DNA from: Gonapodya prolifera JEL478
Taxonomy: Eukaryota; Monoblepharomycota; Monoblepharidomycetes; Monoblepharidales; Gonapodyaceae
Assembly: GCA_001574975.1 (NCBI GenBank)
Contig: KQ965742.1
Location: 5,696 to 69,695 of the forward strand
Length of the DNA stretch: 64,000 bases
Direction of reading: 5' to 3'
A program made the translations under genes and the position numbers. Under the pieces are notes generated by a model, which did no database searches, was not told the DNA's origin, and saw nothing but the letters and a program-made list of their open reading frames with translations. Of the stretch, positions 38,872-50,400 are shown piece by piece (the first letter of the stretch is position 1; the number at the start of each line of letters is the position of its first letter).

Positions 38872-41496
38872 TCAGTGTCCACCACTGCTTTCGGTCTTGG
38901 TGAGAACATCGTCCTGCCTGCACTGACATCCCTCGTTCATGAGAGCGGCAAGCTCCGCTTGTACCCGGCCCACCTCTGCTCGCAACAGACGGCCGCCTTT
39001 GCCCCCCGCTTCAACGGCCTTGCGGAATTCCACAAACTGATCCCATAAGTGAGGCGGTAAAGATTGGTACATTTCCCTCGGGCTCGCAAGCATAAAAATT
39101 GTGGCCAGCGCCACCTTGCGGTCACGCGAGGCACCGTCTGTCGTCGTTCCCTCCCCCTCTCCCTGGGAGAGATCAACACACCATGAGCAGCAAACTTGTG
39201 GTGCACCATGCGAGCAAAGGCGTCCCACTTGTAACTTGTCCCGTGAGTTGCTCTGCACGATCCCTCCCGTCCCTCCTGCGATGCACGCGCCTCCGCCAGC
39301 CACATTTTCCACTATCGTGAACATCCCATTGCGCTTTGCCTCTTCCACGAGCTCATCAACCATTCGCTTATGGCGCTCAACCAATCCCTTTCGTTGCTCA
39401 TCTCCACCGGCCAGATCCACACCTGGGCCCTGCATGCTCACCAAGAATCGGTAGTCATCTGGAATTGATGCAAGGACAGTCCGCACAACATCTTCCAGAG
39501 TGAGGGGCGAAACTGCGGCCAAGTATGAAGGGATAGAGTTGGTAAGGAGGGTCGAGAGAGATGAACGGTCGGGGGGAGCAACGGCAACCTTGCAGAGTGG
39601 TTCTGCAGGACGAGTGCCACGGCGAAGGAGGAAGTATCCTCGAGGGAGGTTTGTCTCTTTGTCGATGGGCTTCATTGCCTCATAGAGTTCACGTGTAGAA
39701 GCAAAGTACGAGGGATACTAAACGAAGCAGCAAATCAATGACAACATTAAATGTTCAAGTAACATTCCATACGCACTTTGAATCTGGCCACATCGAGAAC
39801 CAAAACTCGGTCCTCTCCTCGGTGGTACGCACACACGGGACTGAAATGCCCATCTCCGGTACAACCCATTGCTTTACGAGAGAAGGAAGCAACCATGAGG
39901 ACATCAGGGGAGGTGCTTGTCAGCTCGATGTCTTGCAAGAATTCAATATATGTTGTATTATCATAGCGGCGGGGAATCACACTAATAGAGTGGAGGACAC
40001 ACGCGTAAAATGGACATGGAACTGATTCAAAACGTCGCTGATACTCACGTGAGGCCATTTCTTTTGGCAATGCACTCAAAATCTCGGAAAGTAACACCCC
40101 GTCGCTGAATTTTCGAAAGTGGGGTGCAAAGCTACGATGCCCGTGGTTTCAAACAGAGCGAGTGAACAAAATTAGGTGGAATGTTGGTTTACATCTTGTC
40201 CGCTAGGAAGAAAGAGAAGCTTACGTTCAGCATCTCATCACTCCACCACCTCCACACGCCTTTCCATCGTCTCTTCGGATCCACTTCGAGAGCATTCAGA
40301 ACCATTGCAAGACTCCCAAGCCCGCATAGTGCTGGGTGACTCTGACTGGTGAAGTTTCCGACCAGCGAGAAGTACGACTCTCCTCGCCCGTCCAGGAGAG
40401 CTTCGCGAAACAGCCGTTTTCCGTGTGTAGAAGTGAAGGATATGAGATTGGGGGGAAGTGCACGGCGGTAAAATGTGCGAGATAGTAGGTCTGGTTCGAG
40501 TGGTGATGGTTGTGGGCTGATTGATGGCGGAAAAACGAGAGGTTGTGGGTGGACGTGTGTTGACGACTGCGAAGATGGAATGTGTGGGGGTGCCTGTTCG
40601 GTGTTGAAGGAGGTTGTAACCGACGGCGGGGATAAAAAGTTCGAAGAGTTCGATCCTGTGTATGGGTTTTGCTCAACACCTGCCCCGCTTTCGGCGGAAG
40701 TTGCTAGTATTGAAGCACTCTGTGGTAGCGCATTCATTTCTAGGGGTCTATCTGCCGATTCGACGGTAGCAGACAGCGCAGCGTCCGCCGAAGAGGTCGC
40801 TGCATGGGCGACGGGTGGAAGAGATTGTGTCGAGGGTTCATGAAGTAGGGCTACGATATTTGACCCATGCGACTCATTCAAGGAGCTCGCGGCACCGTCG
40901 GAGAAATTTTCGGCATCAGAAAGTGAAGGTGAGCGTCGGCTCCGAAGCCTGCGAGGTGCGTCCAGTGGTGGGGAATAAAACTGAACTCTGCGAGGTTGTG
41001 ACCGCCGACCATCGTTCAGTTGCTCATCTGTCTCCGAGTCAAGCCACGCCCTGAACGGGTCGTTGTTGGAATCGTTGCTACGGGAGGGTGCTTGAGCTGC
41101 ATGTGACTTTGACTCCAACGATCGCCCTCCCCGTTTCTTTCGGGACGGGTTGTCATTACTGCGAGAGCTGTCTTCCAGATAAAGTATTGTCCCAGATAAA
41201 GGATCTCCGGGTTGCGCCGGGTTAGGAACGGAGGAAACGAAGGTCCGATGGCGCACGGCGAGATATGGGGTGTGAGGTGGAAGAGGACGGTGAAAAGATT
41301 TTCCCCCGAGAAGAGCGGTGGGCACCCGAGAGCTATGAAGCGTCCGTTCTTTTCCATCGGGGGTAGGCGGAGCAAGGCGCCTTGCCACTGGCAGCTGTCT
41401 GCTCGATCTCGCCGGGACCACTGCTCCCGGGACACAAGCACAAGTTACTGTCCTTAACGCAGCACGCGTGCTTGCGACCGATCGCACGCTGTCCAT
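38872..41496 (-). CDS. Phytochelatin synthase (glutathione gamma-glutamylcysteinyltransferase)
   Basis: The enzyme joins gamma-Glu-Cys units from glutathione into metal-binding phytochelatins when cadmium or similar metals are present. Exon 1 from ATG 41496 encodes about 330 residues of Arg/Ser/Pro-rich leader, then the catalytic papain-like domain: FYRRALPPNLISFTSTHGKR, LVGNFTSQSHPALCGLGSLA with the nucleophile Cys in LCGLGS, and ALEVDPKRRWKGVWRWWSDE. Exon 2 gives GVTFRDFECIAKRNG. Exon 3 gives MGCTGDGHFSPVCAYH (catalytic His) and VLVLDVARFK (catalytic Asp). Exon 4 continues YPSYFASTRELYEAM and a C-terminal region with scattered Cys (CSWCVDLSQ, CQCRQDD) to the stop at 38872. The catalytic triad is intact. 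The first residues (Arg-rich, Ala/Ser-rich, no acidic) could be a mitochondrial presequence; that is inference. Confidence 0.93.
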
Positions 41497-41709
41497 CGTC
41501 GAGATTTGTCAAACGGAACGTGGTGGCCCCAATTAGTCACAGCGGAATATTGATGTTGCTGAAGACCCAACCCTTCACCCGCCTGCCAAAGTAATCTTTC
41601 AGGCCTACGTTCCATTGGCCAATTCGCCTCAACTCAACGTCACCCAATCAGACAAACTAGTAAAAGAGAGGTGTCTTCGTGCAAACAAAACAAATTTATA
41701 TAAATGCAA

Positions 41710-43602
41710 TTATTCATCACTGCCATCCTTCTTGTTCTTCTTCTTCTTTTTCTTCTTCTTTTCTCCCGCATCATCGCCGTCATGCACCGATTCGGGTTCC
41801 TCTTTGGGCGCAGCGCTTTCCTTTCCTTTCTCTGATTTCCCCGACTTGTCTTTCTTGGACTAATAAAACTTTGAGTGAGCTTCAACCGTGCCAAAGGCGT
41901 GGGTACTCAACGAACCTTCTTCTTTGTCCCCTTCTCTTCTCCGTCCGCATCCGCCTTCCTCTTGGACCCTGGCACGCTCAGGTCCACCTCCATTTCGTCG
42001 TCATCTCCACCTGCCTTGACCGCATCCAGAGCCGACTTCATGGCGTCGGCGTTTTTCCTGGGCGTCGTGCCTTCTTCATAGAACTTTAACCGCTCTTCGA
42101 CTTGGTCTCGCAAAATTTCGCCAAACTTTTGTGTCGGTTTCTCTGTGGGGGGGCACGTCAAGGTTGGGAACCGGTCAACTCTTAAGAATGAACCATTATT
42201 CTCTTACCAATGAAGCAGTCTATCCGCGACGCAATGGAGCACTTGTTGGCAAGGAAACGGGAGATGCGACCCTTGTTCTTTTGTCCGGCGCGGCCAATAA
42301 AGGTGGAGTGGTAGATGAGCCCGTATTTGGGTGTGTTACCCTTGGTTTTCAGAGCCCTGTGAGAGTCAAGCACCATCAAACAGTCAGCGAGCATAAATCG
42401 CGCGTAGTTGCTCGAGAGGCGTACCTGAAGAGCGCCTTTTCAGCCCCCAAAATTTGCACGGTCGATGCGGGGTACTTCGACAGATTTGTCAGCGATCCAG
42501 CGTGGGAAATAAGCCTCGCCCCAACGGTCTCTCCAATCAGTGCAGAGAGGTTTGGCGCGACCTGGTGCATCTTGGAGACCAGGTAGGCGTGGAGACTCTT
42601 GCGGTAGTCTCCGAGCTCGACCACGCGATTGGCAAACTGCTCGATGTTGTCCATGTCCGTATCGGCAATGTCTGTTCCCATGGACGACTTGGCCGCCTCC
42701 AGAATCTGGCGGGCCTTGCCCGGACCATCGATGGGAGTCGCCGACATGGCGAGAACGTCCTCGAGTGCGGGAATGTCAGCCTCGGTGAGGCGAGATTTGT
42801 CCCGGATGTGCTTCACGAGCTTGGCGTAGAGGTGGTTGTCCGCGACGATCTTGATGAGTTCTGGGAAGTGCCACGAGTACCATTCACTGGAAAGCAAGTA
42901 CCAATCCAAGTGTTAAGAATGCCGTTGAAATAAGTATCTCATCAAAAAATGCTCACCGAACTCTCATGGAGAACGTGTTGATGTCCTTGTCCAACTGGTC
43001 CAGCAGCGCTATGGCTTGAATGATCATGTTGTCTGCACGGTTGACGTTGAACTTGACTTTAGCTCTGGAGTAGCTGTGTCCCAAACCCAGCTGTGCCTTC
43101 TCCAAGTCCCCTTCTTTGAGACCTCCCAGCAATTTGTCCGCGTGCAGCCGAATTCCGCGCACGACTTCGGCAACGACCTCGTTGGACTGGCAGTCGTAGC
43201 CAAGGTCCGCCTTGATTGCGCCGGCCAAGCCCTTCTCGAACACGCCGAGCTGGACTTTGGACTTCTTTCCGGGGAGGTTCAGCTCGAGAAAAGATTTGAG
43301 GTGGGCATTCACGATGCCTACATGTCGCGAAACCGATGACAGAGTTGTCAGTACAAGAGTGGAGCTCACATCCCTCTATGCAGGTATTGTTGCTTCGTCG
43401 TACCTTCTGAGACATCGTTTATGTTTTCCAGAGCGTGTGCAGCGCTCTTGAAGGGAGCGAAGCTCTTGAGCTTCAAGTACCGACCGAACCTAGCGAGGTC
43501 CTTGACGGCCTCCTGCACCTCATCTAGCTCCATTCCCACCTCGTCTCCGGCGACACGCTCAAACAGGGCGTACCCCGAGGCAGTTTCGAAGAGGATGAAC
43601 AT
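41710..43602 (-). CDS. NOP56: Box C/D snoRNP core protein NOP56
   Basis: NOP56 is a nucleolar scaffold of box C/D snoRNPs that guide rRNA 2'-O-methylation, together with NOP58, fibrillarin and SNU13. ATG 43602 begins [20 protein letters not shown] (NOP5 N-terminal domain). Later exons give [36 protein letters not shown], the Nop domain ([37 protein letters not shown]), [18 protein letters not shown] and [21 protein letters not shown] Lys/Glu-rich tail ends in a run of lysines and GSDE, with the stop at 41710. The SSMGTDI and [19 protein letters not shown] signatures favour NOP56 over NOP58. Six or so exons with short introns. It shares a 394-bp divergent upstream region with the CCDC81-like gene. 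Confidence 0.95.
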
Positions 43603-43996
43603 GGTGTGGGTGGTGAAAATGTGATTCTGAAGACTCGAAGACGAGCGAGATGCGAGTACGGTCCGATGGTTCGCCAATAAAAGTCCCTGTTCGATCCTTT
43701 GCCGACGATTGCGAGTTGACGGTGGGCAAAAAATGGAGTTCACGAAAGATAGTGCTTCGGTCCCGCAAAGGAAAAGACTTGTTCTTGGGCCCGCGCACGG
43801 ACACTCGAACACACCAGACCCTCTCAACTGAACAGGCGATTGTAATGCAAACCATCTTCGCCTCTATTTTCGTGGAGTGCCACCAAGGCGAAGATGGTTG
43901 AATTGCGGGGACTTCCCGGCCAGGGTTCTATTTTCATGTGCGAAGCTTCCAACTCTCACACAATACCCAACCCCGATTCGGAAGACCCACTTGACG
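43603..43996. promoter_or_regulatory. Divergent upstream region of NOP56 and the CCDC81-like gene
   Basis: 394 bp separate the two start codons. No clear motif could be assigned. Confidence 0.35.
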
Positions 43997-46705
43997 ATGG
44001 ACCGGTCAGTCTGTGGGATCGAAGATGTTGCCTCAGCAGCGGCATCATCTGGAAAGATCCGCCGCTTCTCCACTCTGGAAGCTTCTGGTGAGCTGATCCT
44101 CCTTTAGTCCGGACTACCGTTTGTGGTTTAAAAGCTCAACGCACCTTGCCGCCAAGACCTTGTTCTTGTCTGGACTTGCGTTGCCAAGTACATCGAAGGA
44201 ACTCTGCAGAACCGCAAGGTGGATTTCTCAGTTGCATTGTGTTCTTCTCATGAACCTTCACCTCGCTGCCAAACCCCGTTCTGCTCTTGTCAAGTCAATC
44301 ATGTGCCCGGACATAGGCTGCTTCTTTTTGAAACAATGGAAGAACCGCCGAGGCGAATCGTTCGGCGTGTTCGCGCCATACTTTGTGCCGTCGTCACAAA
44401 CATTCAGTCGACTGCCCGGTTGGTCGCCTGATAAAAGTGACCGAGACAGTGCGTACACACGAACCAAACTTGTTGATTCTTCTTTCTCATGAACACTTCT
44501 GTTCCTGACACCAGCTCGGGAGACCTGTCCCCTCGAAACCTTCAACCTGACGGCGCTCGCGAACCTCGCCGCCTCCACCGACGCCTTTTCTCGCACCGAA
44601 ATCTCTCTGGCACTCCGGGATATTGTCGCCTCCATGCTCAAACTCGCAAGCGCCGGGCGCACCCTCGCCCTCTCCTTTGGGCGCATCGGACGACTCCATG
44701 TGGGGAACGGGGAAGTGCGGATGCGATTCTACCCGGATTTTGTAAGAGGACTGACGGACGATGGCGCCATGGAGGCGGCGGTCCGGGAGAAAGTGAAGGA
44801 GAGCGAAGCGTCGTCGAAAGATCGATCGAGCAAGGTGGATCGAAGGGGCAGACCATTGACGCCAGGAGATAAGACCGACGATAGGTGAGTTGTAACGAGT
44901 GAGCTACTTGACCAACTTGGAAAAACTTGACGGAACCGGACTTCGGCACCAAAGCCCCGACGACAGAGGTCGCCCATCACCGTCCTCCTCACCCATACCC
45001 GAAGAAGATGCGTGCGATACGCTTATCTGTGATGGGTCCGACTCGGACGACGGCTTAGAGGACGACGACGAAACCGCTGCAGTTATATACTTGGATACAC
45101 CGTTGTCGTCGCACAAGTCGCCGCCCACGTCAGACAGTGCTGCCAAACCCACCGTCCACCTTCCACCCGCACCACACATCACAAGCCTCACCACAACGCC
45201 CGGATCGTCGTCCAACACGACGCGCGCTCCATCGCCTACCAACCTCACCGAGCACCACCTGGACCTGACGACGACCGGCGTGTCGCTTCTGCCCCGCGTT
45301 GAGGCCGCGCCGCACTCGGTCGTAGCCGCCGTTCCCTCGTCCGCAACGCCGCAGCAGCAGCCGCACCATGCAGCCGGAGGCCGCCTCACCACCGTTGCAC
45401 AGGCCGTCGCGCTGGTCCAACACCTCAACCTCCCCCCACACATCGCGGAGCAGCTGCTCCCCTCCGCGGTGCACCTAGGTGACTACTTTACTGCCCCGGG
45501 CACGGCTGAACCGAGCCCTCCCAGCACGTCCCACGGTCGCGGCGGCGCCCCGCCGATCCACCTGAACCACATCCTGTTCCGGCGAACTAAGGAGGACTAC
45601 CACACCCACGCGCCCTCGGGAGACCGGCTGTGGTCTAATTCCAATTGCCCTATATGTAGGCACGGACGGTCCGACTTTGTGGATCGCAGGGAGGAGGAGC
45701 GAAGGAGGGAGCGGGAGCGGGACGTGCGGCTTATGGAGCTGGAGTTGGAGAAAGAAAGGAGGCTCAAAGCTGTGGAGAAGGTGAGCTGACGGAAAGCGGT
45801 TTTGTGGTGGAGTTGGGTTGGGGCAATTAAGCGTTCCGTTTTCATTTCACCCGTGTCACAGGAATGTGAGATCGCGAAACTGAGGGAGGCCATCACAAAC
45901 GCCAAGTTGAATTATGAATGGGCTGTAGAAAAGGTGTGACCTGGCGTCTGCACGTTGTTTGGAGTCGGCCATTTGAAAATCTGTCTTTCGTCCAAGACCA
46001 AGACACGAGATCCACCTGCTGCAGTCGCGATGGGCGACCTCTTTGAGAAACGAAAACTCCCCGCCGAGCACGTTGTAGACAAGAAGCTTCTCACAGACTG
46101 CCTGTTGTTCCAGATCAACGAAAAAGAGTCCACGCGGGAACGGGAGAAGCTTCAACGCGAGGCCGAGAACCGCATCTTCAACCAGACGTTTTTGCAGCAG
46201 TTCCGAGCCCAAGAAACGCAAGCCCAGATGGCACGCAATCACACCCGCGAAAAGCAGCAGCGGATTCTGGCCGAGCAGGTCCGCACCCAGCATGCCATGA
46301 AAGCAAAAGAAGCTCAGGACGGTCCTGACGCGCCGACCCCGCCCAACCTGTTTGCCCGCGACGAAAGCCCCGAAGCCACCCGGCAGCGCGCAGCGGCCAA
46401 GAAGTTGTACGAGGAACAGCTGGTCCTGGTGAAGCAGAAGACCGAAGCTGAAAAGAAGGTGGCGGAGTTGGAGCGAATGAGCAGCTTGGATAAGTTGTCG
46501 TGGACGAGGAAGGAGTGAGTGAAGCACCTTTCGTGGTTTCGGGCCTCGGACAAATGAAACTGAAATCATGGTGTTCTTGAATCAATCCAGGCTCGCCAAG
46601 GACCTTCAGAGGGTGCAAAAAGAACGTTTCGAAACACGTAAATCGCTCGAACTGTATTGGAAGGATCAGATTCGCAAACGACAGGAGATGTTGTTGGAAT
46701 TCTAG
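43997..46705 (+). CDS. CCDC81-like protein (tandem HU-type domains plus coiled coil)
   Basis: ATG 43997 (MDRSVCGIEDVASAAAS) splices in phase 1 to DLVLVWTCVAKYIEGTLQNR, the start of the first HU-CCDC81 domain. IPDIGCFFLKQW-like sequence (read CPDIGCFFLKQWKNR) and APYFVPSSQTFSRLPG follow. The second HU-type domain reads CPLETFNLTALANLAASTDA, SLALRDIVASMLKLA, TLALSFGRIGRLHV and GEVRMRFYPDF. A long disordered acidic/Thr-Pro linker leads to CPICRHGRSDFVDRREEERR and a charged coiled coil (RKLPAEHVVDKKLLTDCLLF, RIFNQTFLQQFRAQETQAQM), ending LELYWKDQIRKRQEMLLEF, stop at 46705. Known animal CCDC81 proteins have the same order (two HU-like domains, Cys pair, coiled coil) and locate to centrosomes and cilia. 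A role at the basal body or flagellum is inferred. Confidence 0.75.
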
Positions 46706-46912
46706 GAATGTGAATGAATAGAATGAAGAATGTTTACTTTGCAAACGGAATGTAGTCAAAAGAAACATGTTCATTTGACTATTGGCACATCCGCAACTGT
46801 CAAAACCACCTCTGCAACAGCAGCTAGCAACATGTTTGTCTAGCACTACAAGAACATCACGCTACATCCCGAGGCAAGTCGAGAAACAACCCCCATGTGG
46901 CTCTTTCAGCCC

Positions 46913-48407
46913 TCACGCGGCTTTCACCACTGTTTTCAAGTTGGCGTTAGCGAAGTCCCAGTTAACCAGCTTCCACCAGGCTTTAATAATGGTACGGAGA
47001 ACGTCAGTAACGGTTCAGAAGGCGATGCGACGGACCGCGGCGCTACTCACTGTCAATATAAGACGGCCTAGCGTCTGGAGCCACGCAGAAGAGCCAACGA
47101 ATGTCAACGATCATCAAACGAACGAACAACAGGACAACGTACTGCGGTAGTCAATGTAGTAAGCGTGCTCCCAGACGTCACAGGTCAGGAGGGGGACGAG
47201 GTGGGATTCTGCATTATGAGTCGACGAGGCGCGACATTGTAAAATCAATATTGGACTGTGATACCACCGGACTACTGGTGAAACTCGAAACAGACCTTGA
47301 ATGGGAGTTCCCGCATCGTGTGTCTGGACCACCTTAAGCTTGCCGTCCTTGGTGTCGTGGACGAGCCAGGCCCAGCCGGAGCCGAAGTGGCCCGCTGCAG
47401 CTACAAGAAGAGAAGGTTCAGGAGTGGTTCAAAAGGCCAGCCAGCGTTACTACGCTGGGGCAATTTCAGACAGCATGCGCTCTCTCTCACCGGTCGTGAA
47501 CTCCCTCTTGAAGTTGTCGAAGCTACCAAACGAGGCGTCGATGGCCTGTTGGACTTGCCCGGTCGGTCCTCGGACGGCGACCGTGGAGTCGGTGACGGGG
47601 GCGAGCGACCTGAGGAAAGGAAGGAGCAGTCAGGAGAGTCTGCAGGCTTTTGTTTATTGTCCGAAAGTGATTCGAGGCACAGTGACGACTGTGCCTTTTG
47701 GACGACTTTCTGTATCCCTCGCAACATAGAATCCGGGCACAGTCCTGCGAGCTTTTGATTATGCTCTTAAATAGAGCGCAAAAACTCGTTTCTCCGCGTT
47801 TCTTTCAGCACGAAGACGGTCCTTGGCACTTCCTCATCCACAAGTCCACGGTACCATCCCTGTCAGCTAAAAGAACGACCACCTTCACGAAACTCACTCC
47901 CAGTAAAAGTCGTGGTTGTATGTCTGGGCTGCGCTGTTGAACACTCCAGCGGGGACTTTTCCGAAGGACTTGCACAGGTCTGGGATGGATTTCGAGGCGA
48001 GAGGGGTGCCCGCGGTGAGCTCGTTCAGTTTGGTGACATACCCTGAATGAAGAGGGCAAAGATGAATCGATTGCGGTGGAGTTGGATGAAATTCTCGCTT
48101 CCCGAACGATGGCTTGCCGTTGAGAAACACGTCACGTCATTTGTCGGTTGCACCCGGTCATTCCACGACCCGAAAACAATCCATCGGCGGTCAGCATTAG
48201 CAAGCGTACGATTGCGTTTGAGGGATACTACTGCCGAGGTGCCCGTTCCGGGTCCGACGCACGTGTGTTGCAAACTCGGCACGACAAGACGCGAGACTGA
48301 CCCGCATGGTGCTTTCCGTAATGGAAGCTCAGGGTTTCTTCAGAGATAAGCGGAGCGAGCGCTTTGAGTTGGTAGGGGAGTTTCTTCAGCGTAAATGCGG
48401 TCGCCAT
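46913..48407 (-). CDS. Iron-type superoxide dismutase (SodB-like)
   Basis: Converts superoxide to hydrogen peroxide and oxygen. ATG 48407 begins [20 protein letters not shown], then [16 protein letters not shown] (first metal His). Later exons give [14 protein letters not shown], the iron-SOD hallmark [14 protein letters not shown] (Gln in AAQ, second metal His), [39 protein letters not shown] and [17 protein letters not shown], then [19 protein letters not shown] (metal Asp and His) and [19 protein letters not shown], stop at 46913. In manganese SODs the AAQ site is usually Gly-His and a Gln precedes GSGW; here the residues are AAQ and Phe, as in FeSOD. The frame stays open upstream to another ATG near 48614, so a targeting extension is possible. 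Seven exons, phases consistent. Confidence 0.9.
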
Positions 48408-48721
48408 TGGGATGTTTCGAGAGGTTTCCCGGCTTTGTACACACAAGGGTGGGGTTGACCAAAGCGGCCAGTCTCTCAAACAGTCATTTCCTGACTGAAA
48501 CAGCAACACCCGAAGCTGCGCTGTTTCCGGTTCTCCCGCGACTCCTTGACGTACACCTATTGTGAATGTGCTCCGTGCCCAGGCTTCAGGCGAGGTAAAA
48601 AGGTTCAATCCCATCTTCGCACAACTCGCATAACTCTCGAACCCAACGAACCAACAACCAACCCACCCTCCATTTTATCCCATCATCAGACAAATGAAAC
48701 TTTAATTCCAATGCCAGCCCT
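48408..48721. other. Divergent region between FeSOD and the CC1-box gene
   Basis: Likely promoter space for both genes, or partly a 5' extension of the SOD frame. Nothing specific recognised. Confidence 0.35.
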
Positions 48722-50400
48722 ATGAAACTCAATCGACCAGCTCACTCGCTTCGCCAGTCTGCTGGCAGTCCGTACTCTCCCGATTCTCACGAATCCGTGA
48801 GCACAACGATGGGAGATAGTCAACTAGAAGTGGACGCGTGCAGCCCAGACGCTGCTGAAACCGACGACGAAGTCTTTCAGCTCAGAAGTCAACTCGAAGA
48901 GTGCCGTAGAGCACTCGGGGAGCGGGAAGAAGGTACTTAACCCACGACCCCGCAGTCTTTCTTTCATTCCTGGAATCTGACTCAATGCTGCCCTGCCTTA
49001 CCATAGAACTTGCCCTCGCAGGGGAATATGGATGCGCCTTACTTGCGGAGAATGCACGACTTGCTGCTGATTTGGTCGCTCTGGACGCACAACGGCACAC
49101 GGACCACACATTTCCATCGCAAGAAGCTCTTCATGAACGGACTGCTCCATCACAGATCCCGTTCCCACCTCCGCCTCCACAGTTACGAGAGTTGCACTCA
49201 GCACAATCTCCGACAACACCAACATCCCCCCTTGCAAAGCCTTACCCTCCTCGCAAAGCAAAGACGTTCTCGACCCCAGCTTCATCTTTCTTTGACGATC
49301 ATGACCCTTGGATCACCAGCTCAAATGAAAACGTCCCCCGTCCCCAACCAAGACTGAAGAAGCGCACGTCGATACCATACCACACTGCAGCATCTACCGA
49401 AAAAGAATGCGACACGTTCGTAGAACTCGAAGGCGAACATGATCCTGATGAGGCCCCATCTCGACCATGCACCTGTCGTTATCATTCTGGCTCAGCACGG
49501 ACCCGGCAGGCCGAACGGCACATTGCGTATTTGGAATCGGAACTCACACGCCTTCAAGAAGAACTGCGTGATTCGCGCAAGGAGACGGCAAAGTGGAGAA
49601 GGGAAGCGAGGCTCAGTACTCGCGAAAGGAGTGATTTGGGTGTGGAATGGCGGGTGAAAGAGGAGGGCGAAGGAGATGAACGCAACCTCGAAGAGGAAGG
49701 CGAAGAGGAAGGAAATGAAGGAAATGAAATGGAGTTTGTCGATTGGACGAATGAAAGCATTCCCGACCAGCTGGAAGGGGATATCAAGCATCTCGAATTA
49801 TCTGACAGCAAAAATCGAGACCGAGATGATGACGACACACTACGTTTGGTCACACCCCTTGAATTTTCCGATGACGCTGCGACACCCGAGTTTCGACTGT
49901 TGCCGATCGGAGACGAAACGTCAACCTACACCGACCAAACGCCATCCCTCGCGTCCACGAACCTGTACGATACATCAGATCCGCCAGGCCACACACTCGC
50001 GTCAGAGCTGGAACTTGCTGCGAAGAAAGCGAGCAAAGCAGCCCGTGCAGTGAGGCTGGCGGCTATGCAAGCGACGTGGGAGGAAAACCACACGTCGACT
50101 CGGCCCCAACTGGCTCGATCGGTGCAACAACTCACCACGCGTCACGGTCAGTCGGACGATACAGTCGCGTCTGCGCCATCTCTCTATCCTACACGGTTCA
50201 CACCACCTATGCAACTCGAATCACCCTCTTACGCATCTCGAGTTCTCCAGGCTGAGGCGAAGCAACGGTCCCGCAGTGCCAGTCTTCTCGTTATTCTTGT
50301 TCGTCTTGTCTCGGCTGCAACAGCTTTGTCGTGGTGGGGCGCGTGGCGAGTAGTAGGCGTGGTCGCGCCGAGTTTGGTGGGCAGGAGGAGCGGTCGATAG
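48722..50400 (+). CDS. Tail-anchored coiled-coil protein with a BICD-like CC1 box
   Basis: Two exons (48722-48932 and 49007-50400; phase-1 GTACTT..TAG intron) encode about 534 residues. Residues about 50-95 are coiled coil (VFQLRSQLEECRRALGEREE) running into LALAGEYGCALLAENARL, created across the splice. This matches the AAEYG-type CC1 box with which BICD, Spindly and related dynein adaptors bind dynein light intermediate chain. A Pro/Ser-rich region, a second coil (YLESELTRLQEELRDSRKET) and a very acidic stretch (EEEGEEEGNEGNE) follow. Near the end LAAKKASKAARAVRLAA precedes a hydrophobic helix (LLVILVRLVSAATALSWWG) and a basic tip, typical of a tail anchor. The family is not otherwise recognised; the adaptor role is inferred from one motif and the overall layout. 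Confidence 0.65.
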
